Under the pieces are notes generated by a model that saw only the letters and a list, made by a program, of their open reading frames with translations, searched no databases and was not told the DNA's origin. DNA of 32,200 bases from assembly GCA_025055215.1 (NCBI GenBank), contig JANWYO010000304.1, forward strand, positions 1 to 32,200. The letters run 5' to 3'. The stretch's first letter is position 1; each line of letters begins with the position of its first letter. The position numbers and the translations under genes are program-made. This document shows positions 15,984-24,562 of the stretch, piece after piece. Source of the stretch: Gemmataceae bacterium. GTDB lineage: Bacteria > Planctomycetota > Planctomycetia > Gemmatales > Gemmataceae.

Positions 15984-16226
15984 ATGTGCCTGGGCGTTCC
16001 CGGTCGAGTCGTCGACATCGATCCGAGCGACGAGTTTCGCTACGGCGTTGTCGAATTTGCCGGGCTGCGGCGCAAGGTCTGCTTGGCGTGTGTCCCCGAA
16101 GCCCAGGCCGGCGATTACGTGATCGTCCACGCCGGTGTCGCCATCAGTCGAATCGATGCGGATGAGGCCCGGCGACTCCTTGACCAGTTGGCGGCAGAGG
16201 ACGCGGGGGAGGGGGAAATAACGTGA
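15984..16226 (+). CDS. hypC: Hydrogenase maturation chaperone HypC
   Basis: HypC works with HypD to carry the Fe(CN)2CO unit to the hydrogenase large subunit. Of two adjacent ATG codons I prefer 15984, because it yields [10 protein letters not shown] with the essential cysteine at position 2, and because the GGAGG at 15973-15977 lies six bases upstream. The 80-residue length is normal. Residues [20 protein letters not shown] and [20 protein letters not shown] fit the family beta-barrel and C-terminal helix. It starts 12 bases after the hypB-hypF stop and overlaps hypD by four bases (GTGA). Confidence 0.95.
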   Translation: MCLGVPGRVVDIDPSDEFRYGVVEFAGLRRKVCLACVPEAQAGDYVIVHAGVAISRIDADEARRLLDQLAAEDAGEGEIT

Positions 16227-17335
16227 AATATGTCGACGAGTACCGCCAACCGCACCTCGCTCGCCGCCTGCTCGACCGGCTCAACCGCCTGGTCAGCCGT
16301 CCCTGGACCTTGATGGAGGTCTGCGGCGGGCAGACGCACACCCTGCTGCGCAGCGGCATCGACCGGCTGGTGCCGACTTCCCTGCGGCTGGTTCACGGCC
16401 CCGGCTGTCCGGTGTGCGTGACGCCGCTGGAGGAGATCGACCGCGCTCTGGCCATCGCCCGTCGGCCGGAGGTCATTTTCTGCTCGTTTGGCGACATGCT
16501 GCGGGTTCCCGGCAGCCGAACCGACCTGCTCCACGTCCGCGCCGAAGGAGGCGACGTCCGCCTGGTCTACTCGCCCTTGGACGCCGTGCGACTGGCCCAG
16601 GAAAACCCCAACCGCGAGGTGGTTTTCTTCGCCGTCGGCTTCGAGACCACCGCTCCGGCGACGGCCTTGGCCGTGCAGCAGGCGCGGCACCTGCGGCTGA
16701 CCAATTTCTCCTTGCTGGTGGCCCACGTCCGCGTGCCCCCGGCGTTAGAAATGATCCTGACTTCCCCTGGAAACCGGGTGCAGGCGTTTCTGGCGCCCGG
16801 ACACGTCTGCACCGTTATGGGGTTCGAGGAGTACGAAGAAATTGTGCGTCGCCACCGCGTGCCCGTGGTCGTCACCGGGTTCGAGCCGGTCGATCTCCTC
16901 GAAGGCATCCTGCGAGCGGTGCGTCAATTGGAGGGCGGCCGCGCCGTGGTGGAAAACCAATATGCCCGAGCGGTCCGCCGCTCGGGCAATCGCTCGGCCC
17001 GACGGATCATGAGCGAGGTGTACGAAGTCTGCGATCGGTCGTGGCGCGGCCTCGGCCTGCTGCCGCGGGGCGGCCTCCGCCTGAAGGCCGAATACCGCGA
17101 TTTCGACGCAGCCCAGCGCTTTCCAATGGCGACATCGGCGGCAGCGGAACCGAGCGAGTGTCGCAGCGGCGCCGTCCTCCAGGGCCTCATCCGGCCCGAC
17201 GAGTGTCCCGCCTTTGGCACGCGCTGCACCCCGGAACGGCCGCTGGGAGCCCCCATGGTGTCGGCCGAAGGAGCGTGTGCCGCCTACTGGAAATATGGCC
17301 GCGGCTTGGCCCCCGTAAGAGGAGGCCATCCGTGA
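16223..17335 (+). CDS. hypD: Hydrogenase maturation iron-sulfur protein HypD
   Basis: HypD carries a [4Fe-4S] cluster and, with HypC, assembles the Fe(CN)2CO group using cyanide delivered by HypE. The 370-residue protein starts at a GTG within the GTGA overlap with hypC. Conserved segments are [49 protein letters not shown] and the C-terminal cluster-binding region, where cysteines occur in [20 protein letters not shown] and [12 protein letters not shown]. All expected cysteine motifs are present. It overlaps hypE by four bases, consistent with translational coupling. Confidence 0.96.
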   Translation: MKYVDEYRQPHLARRLLDRLNRLVSRPWTLMEVCGGQTHTLLRSGIDRLVPTSLRLVHGPGCPVCVTPLEEIDRALAIARRPEVIFCSFGDMLRVPGSRTDLLHVRAEGGDVRLVYSPLDAVRLAQENPNREVVFFAVGFETTAPATALAVQQARHLRLTNFSLLVAHVRVPPALEMILTSPGNRVQAFLAPGHVCTVMGFEEYEEIVRRHRVPVVVTGFEPVDLLEGILRAVRQLEGGRAVVENQYARAVRRSGNRSARRIMSEVYEVCDRSWRGLGLLPRGGLRLKAEYRDFDAAQRFPMATSAAAEPSECRSGAVLQGLIRPDECPAFGTRCTPERPLGAPMVSAEGACAAYWKYGRGLAPVRGGHP

Positions 17336-18387
17336 CCGAGCCGGCCGAATGGGGACTGAGCTGTCCCTTGCCCCACACCACCGGCGACCGCATCCTCTTG
17401 GCTCACGGCGAAGGAGCGGGGCTGACCCGGCGACTCATCCGACAACTGTTTCTCGAGGCTTTCGATAACGATTACCTCCGTCCGTTGGCTGATGCCGCGG
17501 TCCTGCCCCCCGTGGGCGAGCGATGCGTGGTGACGACCGACAGTTTCGTGGTCAGCCCGCTGTTTTTCCCAGGTGGTGACATCGGCCGGCTCGCCGTCCA
17601 CGGCACGATCAATGACTTGGCGGTCTGCGGCGCTGAGCCGTTGTACCTCTGCCTGAGCGTGATCCTGGAGGAGGGATTGCCGTTGGAGACTCTTCGCCGC
17701 GTCGTCGGCAGCATCCGCGACGCGGCTCGATCGGCAGGGATCCTGGTCGTCGCTGGCGACACCAAAGTGGTGCCACGCGGTGCCGCGGATCAACTCTTCT
17801 TGACGACGACCGGCATTGGCCGCCAACTTCCTGGGTGCGATTGGGGGACTCATCGCGTTCGGCCAAGCGATCGCCTGGTGCTGAGCGGTGCCGTCGGCGA
17901 CCACGGCATCGCGGTGCTCGCCGCCCGGGAAGGACTGGGGTTGGGAACGGCGGTCTCCAGCGACACCGCGGCGTTGCACGGACTGGTGGCGGCCCTGGTG
18001 GCGGAGGGGATCGACATCCACTTTTTGCGGGATGCCACCCGCGGCGGCGTGGCGGCGGTCTTGCACGAAATCGCCGAGGCGGCCGGCGTCAGCTTGGTAC
18101 TCGACGAAGCCGCTGTGCCCATCCACGAAGCCGTCCGGGGCGCCTGCGAAATCCTCGGGATTGACCCGTTGTACGTGGCCAACGAAGGAAAGCTTCTTGC
18201 CGTCGTGGCCGAGGCCGATGCCTCGCGAGCGCTGGCGGTCCTCCGCCGCCATCCGCTGGGAGCGGAGGCGGCGCTGGTGGGGGAGGTGACGGCCGCCAGC
18301 CCGCCGCACGTCTTGCTCCGTGGTTCGCTCGGCACGCTGCGGGTGCTGGACGAGCCGACCGGGGCGCCGTTGCCGCGCATCTGCTGA
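17332..18387 (+). CDS. hypE: Hydrogenase maturation protein HypE (carbamoyl dehydratase)
   Basis: HypE dehydrates the thiocarboxamide on its C-terminal cysteine, made by HypF, to thiocyanate and passes cyanide to the HypCD complex. The frame stays open far upstream within hypD, but the GTG at 17332 is preferred: it follows AGAGGAGG, forms a GTGA overlap with hypD and gives the normal 351-residue length. Seen in the sequence: an AIR-synthase/PurM-type fold with [71 protein letters not shown] and [18 protein letters not shown]. The protein ends in PRIC with the catalytic cysteine last. It is the final gene of the hyp operon. Confidence 0.96.
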   Translation: MTEPAEWGLSCPLPHTTGDRILLAHGEGAGLTRRLIRQLFLEAFDNDYLRPLADAAVLPPVGERCVVTTDSFVVSPLFFPGGDIGRLAVHGTINDLAVCGAEPLYLCLSVILEEGLPLETLRRVVGSIRDAARSAGILVVAGDTKVVPRGAADQLFLTTTGIGRQLPGCDWGTHRVRPSDRLVLSGAVGDHGIAVLAAREGLGLGTAVSSDTAALHGLVAALVAEGIDIHFLRDATRGGVAAVLHEIAEAAGVSLVLDEAAVPIHEAVRGACEILGIDPLYVANEGKLLAVVAEADASRALAVLRRHPLGAEAALVGEVTAASPPHVLLRGSLGTLRVLDEPTGAPLPRIC

Positions 18388-18458
18388 CGGTTGGGCTTGC
18401 CGCACCGAGGGTGCCGCTGTAAACAGCCGACAGCCCAAGGACGTGCGTCGTGCCCACG

Positions 18459-18486
18459 GAAAATCGGCAAGGTTTGGCCGATTTTC
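18459..18486. terminator. Hairpin with T-rich 3' arm after the hyp operon
   Basis: Ten-base perfect arms (18459-18468 and 18477-18486, gaaaatcggc / gccgattttc) flank an 8-base loop. The 3' arm ends in TTTT, so it could terminate hypE transcription; the A-run in the 5' arm makes it potentially bidirectional. It lies 32 bp before the xerD start and could also sit in the xerD leader. Confidence 0.45.
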
Positions 18487-18518
18487 GGCCGACGAAGGTG
18501 TCAAGGAGGACCGTACCC

Positions 18519-19442
18519 ATGCCGTCCGACGCTGCCCGCCGTTACGCCGAACTGACCGACGACATCGTGGCGTTCCGCCATTACTTGCAGGCGGAGCGGG
18601 GACTGTCGGCCAACACGGTGCTGGCTTACGGTCGGGACCTCGACCGCTTCGCCCAATGGGTGGCCAGCGGCGGCTTGCCTAACTACCTGGCGCCGACCGT
18701 TCGAGAGTTGAGCCAATACATCAGCCACCTACGGGACGAACAGCTGGCACCGTCGAGCTGTGCCCGACATTTGGTGGCGTTGAAGATGTTCTACCGCTTC
18801 CTCCGCCTGGAGGAGCGCGTGCAACAGAGCGCGGTGGAACTGTTGAGCGCCCCGGCACTCTGGGAGCGGATCCCGCAGGTACTCAGTCCGGAAAGCGTGG
18901 AAAAGCTGCTGGCGGCCCCTCAGCCGACCGACCGTTTCTTCCTTCGCGACCGTGCCCTCCTCGAAACCCTCTACGCCACCGGCAGCCGCGCCTCCGAAGT
19001 CGTCGGCCTGCTCATGGCGGACCTGCACCTGGAGTCAGGTTTCTGCAAGTGCACGGGCAAAGGGCGTAAACAACGAGTAGTGCCGTTGGGTCGGCCGGCG
19101 ATCCAGGCCCTGCGCGAGTATCTCTTGGGGCAGCGGCCGGAACTCATCCGCGCTAATCCGGACGTGCCTCATGTGTTCGTTAGCCGCGGCGGCAAGCCCC
19201 TGAGCCGGGAAATGCTCTGGGCGTTGGTGAAGAAGTACGTTCGCCGAGCCGGCCTGAACGCCCGTGTCAGCCCGCATACCTTGCGGCACAGTTTCGCTAC
19301 CCACTTGCTTGCCGGTGGTGCCGACCTGCGCACCGTGCAGGAGCTTCTGGGACACGCCAGCATCCGCACGACGCAGCACTACACCCATGTGGACCGCAAT
19401 CGCCTCAAGGCGATCCACCAGCAGTTTCATCCCCGAGGCTGA
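18519..19442 (+). CDS. xerD: Site-specific tyrosine recombinase XerD-like
   Basis: Xer recombinases resolve chromosome dimers at the dif site. The ATG at 18519 follows AAGGAGGA at 8-base spacing, so longer upstream starts are rejected. The 307-residue protein has an N-terminal SAM-like core-binding domain (1-105) and a catalytic domain with the full set of residues: R157 (YATGSRASEV), K181 (GKGRKQRVVPLG), H253 and R256 (SPHTLRHSFATHLL), H279 (LGHASIRTTQ) and nucleophile Y288 (HYTHVD). The C-terminal LKAIHQQFHPRG is closer to XerD than XerC. The gene follows the hyp operon but looks like an independent housekeeping gene. I see no sign that it is an integron or phage integrase. Confidence 0.9.
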   Translation: MPSDAARRYAELTDDIVAFRHYLQAERGLSANTVLAYGRDLDRFAQWVASGGLPNYLAPTVRELSQYISHLRDEQLAPSSCARHLVALKMFYRFLRLEERVQQSAVELLSAPALWERIPQVLSPESVEKLLAAPQPTDRFFLRDRALLETLYATGSRASEVVGLLMADLHLESGFCKCTGKGRKQRVVPLGRPAIQALREYLLGQRPELIRANPDVPHVFVSRGGKPLSREMLWALVKKYVRRAGLNARVSPHTLRHSFATHLLAGGADLRTVQELLGHASIRTTQHYTHVDRNRLKAIHQQFHPRG

Positions 19443-19459
19443 TCGACCCGCCCAACGTG

Positions 19460-19640
19460 CCGTCGCAATCGCGTTTCCATCTGGCCCTTTGCCCGATCGG
19501 GACGGCAGTTGACGAAGCTGCCGCTCCGGCTGCCAAGGTCGCGGATGGGAATCCCAGGTGGATCGATCTCGCTAGGCCATGAGCACGCGAAACCTCCTTG
19601 TGTCCGCCGCGCAGTCTTGCTCCGGAAAAACCCAAGACAG
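19460..19640 (-). pseudogene. Decayed FHA-domain fragment
   Basis: Read on the minus strand, one frame gives FSGARLRGGHKEVSRAHGLA and, after a frame change near 19570, another gives GIPIRDLGSRSGSFVNCRP. These match consecutive core elements of forkhead-associated domains, whose usual forms are roughly GR...VSRRHA and ...VRDLGSRNGTFVNG. The shift and the lack of a start or flanking sequence indicate a degraded copy. FHA domains bind phosphothreonine and are abundant in planctomycetes next to Ser/Thr kinases. Sequencing error could also explain the single shift, but no longer gene is visible on either side. Confidence 0.5.
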
Positions 19641-19705
19641 ATTTTGGCCGGGCATGTCCATCTCCTCCTCGGTCTGCTGTGCCCGCGGCGCCTTGGAATC
19701 GTTAA

Positions 19706-20242
19706 CAGGGCCTGGCTGACCCGGACACTGTCAAGGTTTCAGGCTTACGAGGCGCGGCCTGGCCCGACGCGGAAGGGTCGCTGACCGATGGCATCTTTTT
19801 TGTCGTCAGCTCGCGCGACGGGCTCACCGAGGCGTTGCCCGGCGATCATCATTTCGATCAGACCGGGTTCATGGCGTTGCTGAAATGACGCGGGCCAGAT
19901 GTGGAGGCGTGGACGAAGCCGTGGCCGCATGGTGCGCCAGTCAAGGACTTGGTGATGGTGATGCCGCGTCTTCCGGCCCAGAAAGAGGCGAGGGTGCTGG
20001 TGCTGGCAGGAGTGTTCACGCGGCGTCAAGGGTTCGCGCTGGCCGATGGAACCGTGCCGAGGTTCGGGAAAGATGCGCCGCAGGCCCGGGATTAGCTCCT
20101 GGAGTTGTGCCGGGCGCCGATCGAGAAGACCGGGCGGGACCGGGGCGCCGATGTGGGCTGGGCTGCGGATGGCGGGGCTTCGATTTCTCCGGCCCGTGTT
20201 TGCGACCGTCCCGATCTCGTGCCGGGTGGGGACTGCCTGTAA
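19706..20242 (+). pseudogene. Possible decayed gene with two in-frame stops
   Basis: One frame stays protein-like through a TGA at 19886 and a TAG at 20093. Segments include GSLTDGIFFVVSSRDGLTEA, PGDHHFDQTGFMALLK, then after the first stop PHGAPVKDLVMVMPRLPAQK and ARVLVLAGVFTRRQGFALAD, and after the second LLELCRAPIEKTGRD. The hydrophobic patterning and balanced composition look like a former protein rather than chance. I do not recognise the family, and no start codon is evident. Recoding of the stops is unlikely given two different codons. Confidence 0.35.
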
Positions 20243-20268
20243 CGGTCCATGACGTGGAACACTGTCCC

Positions 20269-20526
20269 AGGGTTGGGAACCTGACGATGCTGAAGGGTCT
20301 CCCGCTGACCACGCTGTACTGCTCCAGCACCCAGGTGACGGACCTGACGCCGCTGACGGAGCCAAAGCTCCAGGACTTGCGCTTCACGCCGAAGACCATC
20401 GTCAAGGGCTTGGACATGATCCGGGCCATGCCCAGCCTGAAAACGATCGGCATTGATTGGCGGGGAGACAAGGCGTGGCCGGCGGCGAAATTCTGGCAGC
20501 GGTGCGACAAAGGGGAGCTCAAGTAG
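20269..20526 (+). pseudogene. C-terminal fragment of a leucine-rich-repeat protein (Ser/Thr-kinase-associated type)
   Basis: The frame gives LTMLKGLPLTTLYCSSTQVT, DLTPLTEPKLQDLRFTPKTI and MPSLKTIGIDWRGDKAWPAA, ending FWQRCDKGELK and a stop at 20526. This is the repeat style (LTPLKGMPLTxLxC..VxDLxPL) and C-terminal end found in Gemmata-type Ser/Thr protein kinases and related LRR proteins. The kinase and most repeats are missing, and the frame upstream of 20269 is Gly/Arg-rich noise. It is therefore a 3' remnant of a lost gene, or an isolated duplicated end. Confidence 0.55.
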
Positions 20527-20715
20527 CAGCCAAACCGCCTGGGGGCCGGGGCGCCGTTGCCGATCTTGGTGCGAATCAGGTTATCCATCAACCCCGGCAA
20601 CAGGCCGTGGGCCGGTCAAGGCTGAGGACGGCGACTTAGTCGCGATGCCTGACCGGCGGTGAGCTGGTGCTCGTGCCGCTCGATGCGACTTGCTGCCGGA
20701 CCATGACATGCTTAG

Positions 20716-20804
20716 CGGAGAGGGCGGGATTCGAACCCGCGGTGGGGTTTGACCCCCACGCCGCTTTAGCAAAGCGGTGCTTTCGGCCACTCAGCCACCT
20801 CTCC
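20716..20804 (-). tRNA. tRNA-Ser (anticodon GCU)
   Basis: On the minus strand the sequence starts GGAGAGGTGGCTGAGTGG and folds as a class II tRNA: the 7-bp acceptor stem GGAGAGG pairs with CCTCTCC, the anticodon loop is CTTTGCTAAAG (anticodon GCT, serine AGC/AGT codons), there is a long variable arm (gtgggggtcaaacccca), and the T-loop is GGTTCGAATCC. The base after the acceptor stem is G, the usual serine discriminator. CCA is not encoded. Confidence 0.95.
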
Positions 20805-20861
20805 CTGGCGACGGCGCCACATATGAGGTTATCCTACCATCCTACCGGGGGGTGGGCAATC

Positions 20862-21001
20862 CGACGCCGGGCCATGCCCCGAAGGGCCATGCGACGCCGC
20901 GCCATGCCCCGAAGGCCGGGGGTTTTGCACACCGGGACCGCCCCGAGTAAGCCCGAGGGCCATGCGATGATGCGCCAAGCCCCGCAGGGCCATGCGACGA
21001 T
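20862..21001. repeat. Degenerate short GC-rich repeats (about 30-bp period)
   Basis: A unit of about 30 bases, cgacgccgggccatgccccg followed by aaggg(ccatg), occurs in near-tandem at 20862-20891 and 20892-20921. The shared element gggccatgcga(c/t)g recurs at 20884, 20958 and 20987. It lies between tRNA-Ser and the 3' end of acsA. It may be a REP-like or slippage-derived element; no coding function is evident. Confidence 0.5.
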
Positions 21002-21007
21002 CCAGTT

Positions 21008-22969
21008 TCATCCTTCTTCCTCCTCGCGGAGTTTGGCGAGGACGCTGTAATCTTCGAGGGTCGTGGTGTCGCCGGTGGTTTGACGGCCGCTGGCGATGTC
21101 GCGTAACAGCCGGCGCATGATCTTGCCGGAGCGAGTCTTGGGCAAGGCGTCGGTGAAGCGGATTTCGTCGGGCCGAGCTAGGGCGCCGATCTCCCGCACG
21201 ACGTGCTCGCGCAGTTCGTGTTTAAGTTCGTCACTTGGTGTCACGCCGCTGACCAGGGTGACGAAGCAGGCAATCCCTTCGCCTTTGATTTCGTCGGGCT
21301 TACCGACCACCGCGGCCTCGGCCACCTTGGGGTGATGCACCAAGGCACTTTCGATCTCCATGGTGCTGAGCCGGTGGCCGGCCACGTTAAGCACGTCGTC
21401 CACCCGTCCCATGATCCAGAAGTAGCCGTCTTCGTCCTTACGGGCGCCGTCGGCAGTGAAGTAGACGTGGGGGACTTGGCTCCAGTATTGCTGGCGATAG
21501 CGTTCGTCGTCGCCGAAGATGGTGCGGAGCATCGATGGCCAGGGTTTCTGGATGACCAATAAGCCGCCGGTGTTGGGCGGCACCGGCTGGCCCTGGCGAT
21601 CGACAACCTCGGCGACGACGCCGGGCAGCGGCCGGGTGGCCGAGCCCGGCTTGGTCGGAATCGCACCCGGTAAAGGGGCAATCAGGATCATGCCGGTCTC
21701 CGTCTGCCACCAGGTATCGACGATGGGGCACCGGCGGCCGCCGACGACCTCGTGATACCAGATCCAGGCTTCGGGGTTGATGGGTTCGCCGACGGTCCCC
21801 AGCAGGCGGAGGCTGGAGAGGTCGTGGGCCTTGGGCCAATGGTCGCCCCACTTGATGAAGGCGCGGATGGCGGTGGGCGCCGTGTAAAAGATGGAAACGC
21901 GATATTTCTCGATGATGCTCCAGAAGCGGTCCTCCCGCGGATGGTTGGGGGCCCCTTCGTACATCAGAGAGGTGGCCCCATTGGCTAACGGCCCGTAGAT
22001 GACGTAGCTGTGTCCCGTGACCCAGCCGATGTCGGCCGTGCACCAGTAGGTGTCTTCCTCCTTCAGGTCGAAGACCAGTTTGTGGCTGTAAGACACCCCC
22101 AGCAGATAGCCGGCGGTGGAATGGAGGACCCCTTTGGGTTTGCCGGTCGAGCCGCTGGTGTAGAGGATGAAGAGCGGATGTTCGCTCTCCAGCGGTGTGG
22201 CAGGGCAGTCGGCGGGCGCGTCGGCCATCAACTCGTGCCACCAGAAGTCCCGGCCCGGTCTCATCTCGATTGGCTGCTGGCAGCGATTGAAGACGATGCA
22301 TTTTTCCACCGTGGGGGACTTGGCGAGGGCGGCATCGACGTTCTGTTTCAACGGAACGACCTTGCCACGGCGCCAGCCGCCGTCGGCAGTGATGATGAGT
22401 CGGGCCTGGGCATCGTTATTGCGGTCGGCAACGGCGTCGGCACTGAACCCCCCGAAGACGATGCTGTGCGTCGCCCCAATGCGGGCGCAGGCCAGCATGG
22501 CGATGGCCAACTCCGGGACCATCGGCATGTAGATGGTGACTCGGTCCCCCGGTCGGATCCCCAGCCGCTTCAGGACGTTGGCGAAACGGCAGACCTCGCG
22601 GTGCAGGTCCTGATAACGGAGGACTCGGGTATCGCCCGGCTCGCCCTCCCAGATGATCGCTGCCTTGTTGCGTCGCGGCCCGGCCAAGTGGCGGTCGAGG
22701 CAGTTGTAACTAGCATTGAGCTGGCCACCAACAAACCATTGGGCGTGCGGTTCGTTCCAGACCAGCACGCGATCCCACTTGCGGAACCAATGCAGCGTTT
22801 CGGCCTGGGTCGCCCAAAAGCCCTCGGGATCGTCGCGTGCTTGTTGCCAAAGACCTTCGTACTCAGCGAGGCTGCGCACGTGGGCCTGGGCGGCGAAGTC
22901 GGGCGGCGGGGGGAAGACACGGCTTTCCCGCAAGACGCTGGTGATGTTGGCGGCAGCGCCCGTGGACAT
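21008..22969 (-). CDS. acsA: Acetyl-CoA synthetase (AMP-forming)
   Basis: The enzyme activates acetate to acetyl-CoA through acetyl-AMP. The 653-residue product is of normal length and starts at an ATG with GGAGG eight bases upstream. Family signatures are [15 protein letters not shown], the ATP-binding loop [36 protein letters not shown], the acetate pocket region [19 protein letters not shown], and the C-terminal [15 protein letters not shown] with K616, the lysine that is acetylated to switch off the enzyme. An ArsR-type regulator gene lies 180 bp upstream on the same strand, separated by a strong hairpin. Confidence 0.97.
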   Translation of the reverse strand: MSTGAAANITSVLRESRVFPPPPDFAAQAHVRSLAEYEGLWQQARDDPEGFWATQAETLHWFRKWDRVLVWNEPHAQWFVGGQLNASYNCLDRHLAGPRRNKAAIIWEGEPGDTRVLRYQDLHREVCRFANVLKRLGIRPGDRVTIYMPMVPELAIAMLACARIGATHSIVFGGFSADAVADRNNDAQARLIITADGGWRRGKVVPLKQNVDAALAKSPTVEKCIVFNRCQQPIEMRPGRDFWWHELMADAPADCPATPLESEHPLFILYTSGSTGKPKGVLHSTAGYLLGVSYSHKLVFDLKEEDTYWCTADIGWVTGHSYVIYGPLANGATSLMYEGAPNHPREDRFWSIIEKYRVSIFYTAPTAIRAFIKWGDHWPKAHDLSSLRLLGTVGEPINPEAWIWYHEVVGGRRCPIVDTWWQTETGMILIAPLPGAIPTKPGSATRPLPGVVAEVVDRQGQPVPPNTGGLLVIQKPWPSMLRTIFGDDERYRQQYWSQVPHVYFTADGARKDEDGYFWIMGRVDDVLNVAGHRLSTMEIESALVHHPKVAEAAVVGKPDEIKGEGIACFVTLVSGVTPSDELKHELREHVVREIGALARPDEIRFTDALPKTRSGKIMRRLLRDIASGRQTTGDTTTLEDYSVLAKLREEEEG

Positions 22970-23050
22970 CGCGGAACCTCCGTGGGGGTATGCGAACCGT
23001 CAGCAGCGTGGAATGCCGCCATTCTAAAAGGCCGGCGAGGGGCCGAAAAG

Positions 23051-23078
23051 CCGGCCCGGGCGTGGCCGCCCGGGCCGG
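23051..23078. terminator. Very GC-rich hairpin between the arsR-like gene and acsA
   Basis: Perfect 11-bp arms (23051-23061 ccggcccgggc and 23068-23078 gcccgggccgg) enclose a 6-base loop. No T-run follows on either strand, so it may be an attenuating or stabilising structure, or a pause-type terminator after the regulator gene, rather than a classical terminator. Confidence 0.35.
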
Positions 23079-23149
23079 GCAATCACGGCCCGGTGGCGCC
23101 ACGCCAGGCTCCATGAGGCCCGGCAGGTTCCCCGAGCCACCAAAACCCA

Positions 23150-23551
23150 TCATGACCGCTGGTAACTCAGGACGAGGCGGCCCAAGCGAAGCCGGCGACT
23201 CCCATTGCCGAGGTCGACGAACAGTTGGTCCAATAGGCCGCGGATCGGCCGCCAGTCGGAGCGGTAATAGTTGTGCTTGCCCTGACGGCGGAAGACGACC
23301 AGCCCGGCCAAGCGCAGGCGGGTGAGGTGATGGCTGACGGCGGGCTGGGCTTGGCCGAGGAGCTGACAGAGGCGCGAGACATGCATCTCGCCGTGTTCTT
23401 CCAGGGTCAGCAGGATGCGCAGCCGCCACTCGTCCGCCAGCAGTCGGCACATCCCCGTCAGCTCTTCGACGGTGCGCTCGGAGAGGTGCCAGCTGGCGCG
23501 GGCAGCGGCCGACCGGCGACGGCGGCGACGCTGGCTCGGCAGGGTACTCAT
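23150..23551 (-). CDS. ArsR-family winged-helix transcriptional regulator
   Basis: The 133-residue protein has a basic N-terminus (QRRRRRRSAAA) and then a typical ArsR/SmtB winged helix: LADEWRLRILLTLEEHGEMH, VSRLCQLLGQAQPAVSHHLT (recognition helix) and RLRLAGLVVFRRQGKHNYYR (wing). The metal-binding ELCVCDL motif of arsenic sensors is replaced by HVSRLCQLL with one cysteine, so classical As/Cd/Zn sensing is unlikely. It lies between the arginine dihydrolase gene (105 bp away) and acsA, all on the minus strand. Control of one of these neighbours is possible but not shown. Confidence 0.88.
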   Translation of the reverse strand: MSTLPSQRRRRRRSAAARASWHLSERTVEELTGMCRLLADEWRLRILLTLEEHGEMHVSRLCQLLGQAQPAVSHHLTRLRLAGLVVFRRQGKHNYYRSDWRPIRGLLDQLFVDLGNGSRRLRLGRLVLSYQRS

Positions 23552-23656
23552 GGAGCAAACTCCCTCGCGGCTCCGGCGGAGGCGCGGTCAGCAGGCGGAA
23601 CCGCCGTTAACTTAAGCCGCACCAGAGCAGCGGCAACCCGCTTGCCCGCTCAGCGC

Positions 23657-24478
23657 CTAGTCCCAGACCGCCGCCTCCTCCCCGTCCAGTCGCAGCGTCA
23701 GGCATTTGGCACTGCCGCCCGCTTTGAGAAACTCGTCGAGCGGAGTGGCGATCGACCGATAGCCCCAGCGCTGCAACTCTTCCGCCATCCGCTCGCAACC
23801 GGTGTTGTGGATCACGGTCCGGCCCACGACCACGGCATTGCAGCCAAACCGGTGCGCCTCGGCCTCGGAAACCGTCAACAGCCGGGGGATGTGCGCTTGA
23901 AGGACTTTTCGGCCGTAGGCGTCAAAGGCCTCCGGGAACCAGATGGCTTCGCCGGGTGCCAAGGGGCAGAAGCAGGTATCGAGATGGTAAAAGCGGGGAT
24001 TGACCAATTCGACCGGCAAGACCTGCTTCCCGATGGCCTGGGCGATGTGCTGGTGGCCGCGCACGTCGCTGCGAATGCGGTAGCCGGCGAAGAGCGTCGG
24101 GCCACAGAAGAGGGCATCGCCCGCCCCCTCGAAGTAAACGCCCTCGGGGAGGTGCTCGACGGTGAAGCCGTGGGCTGCAAACCAGGCTTCGAAATGCGGT
24201 GACTCGCGGGCGCGGACGTCGTGACGGAAGCGGGAGCTGAAAAAACGTTGCCGGAAGACCAGGCCGGCGTTGGCGGTGAACACAAGGTCGGGCAAGCCGG
24301 GCTGGGGCGGCAGCAGCTCGACCGTCACCCCCAGGCTGACGAGAATGTCATGAAGCGCCTGCCACTGTTGCCGCGCCTCGCTGGCCACGCTGCCGCGGGA
24401 ACGGCTCATCCACGGATTGATCTCGTATTCGATGCCGTAGTAGTTAGGCGGGCACATCAGGATCCGTGGTTGCCGCAT
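23657..24478 (-). CDS. Arginine dihydrolase / dimethylargininase-like amidinohydrolase
   Basis: I chose the ATG at 24478, which has AGGAGG seven bases upstream. The 273-residue protein is a guanidine-modifying-enzyme fold: MCPPNYYGIEYEINPWM, PDLVFTANAGLVF, E117 in VYFEGAGDALF, H165 in FYHLDTCFCPL and nucleophile C259 in FLKAGGSAKCLTLRL. The catalytic Glu/His/Cys set is complete. The EINPWM and TANAG stretches are like those of the cyanobacterial arginine dihydrolase domain (ArgZ/AgrE), which converts arginine to ornithine, CO2 and two ammonia. The next gene upstream is the ornithine cyclodeaminase that forms the other half of that enzyme, which favours this over a dimethylarginine substrate. 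Substrate is inferred. Confidence 0.85.
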   Translation of the reverse strand: MRQPRILMCPPNYYGIEYEINPWMSRSRGSVASEARQQWQALHDILVSLGVTVELLPPQPGLPDLVFTANAGLVFRQRFFSSRFRHDVRARESPHFEAWFAAHGFTVEHLPEGVYFEGAGDALFCGPTLFAGYRIRSDVRGHQHIAQAIGKQVLPVELVNPRFYHLDTCFCPLAPGEAIWFPEAFDAYGRKVLQAHIPRLLTVSEAEAHRFGCNAVVVGRTVIHNTGCERMAEELQRWGYRSIATPLDEFLKAGGSAKCLTLRLDGEEAAVWD

Positions 24479-24562
24479 GAGGCACCTCCTGTCGCGGCCT
24501 GCCGGCAGACCTCGCATGCCACTGGCGCGGTCCTGGCGGCGGCCAAGCCGCCAGGACCACCT

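Larger units (their letters stand above)
19443..20715. other. Gene-poor region with decayed coding remnants, 1.27 kb
   Basis: No intact gene is seen between xerD and tRNA-Ser. Three remnants are listed separately: an FHA-domain fragment on the minus strand (about 19460-19640), a stop-interrupted frame on the plus strand (19706-20242), and the C-terminal end of a leucine-rich-repeat protein on the plus strand (20269-20526). I could not assign the rest (20527-20715). Confidence 0.55.

Noticed and set aside
16414-17331. Upstream extension of the hypE frame inside hypD
   Set aside because: The Arg/Pro-rich translation is out-of-frame hypD; HypE similarity begins at the GTG at 17332.
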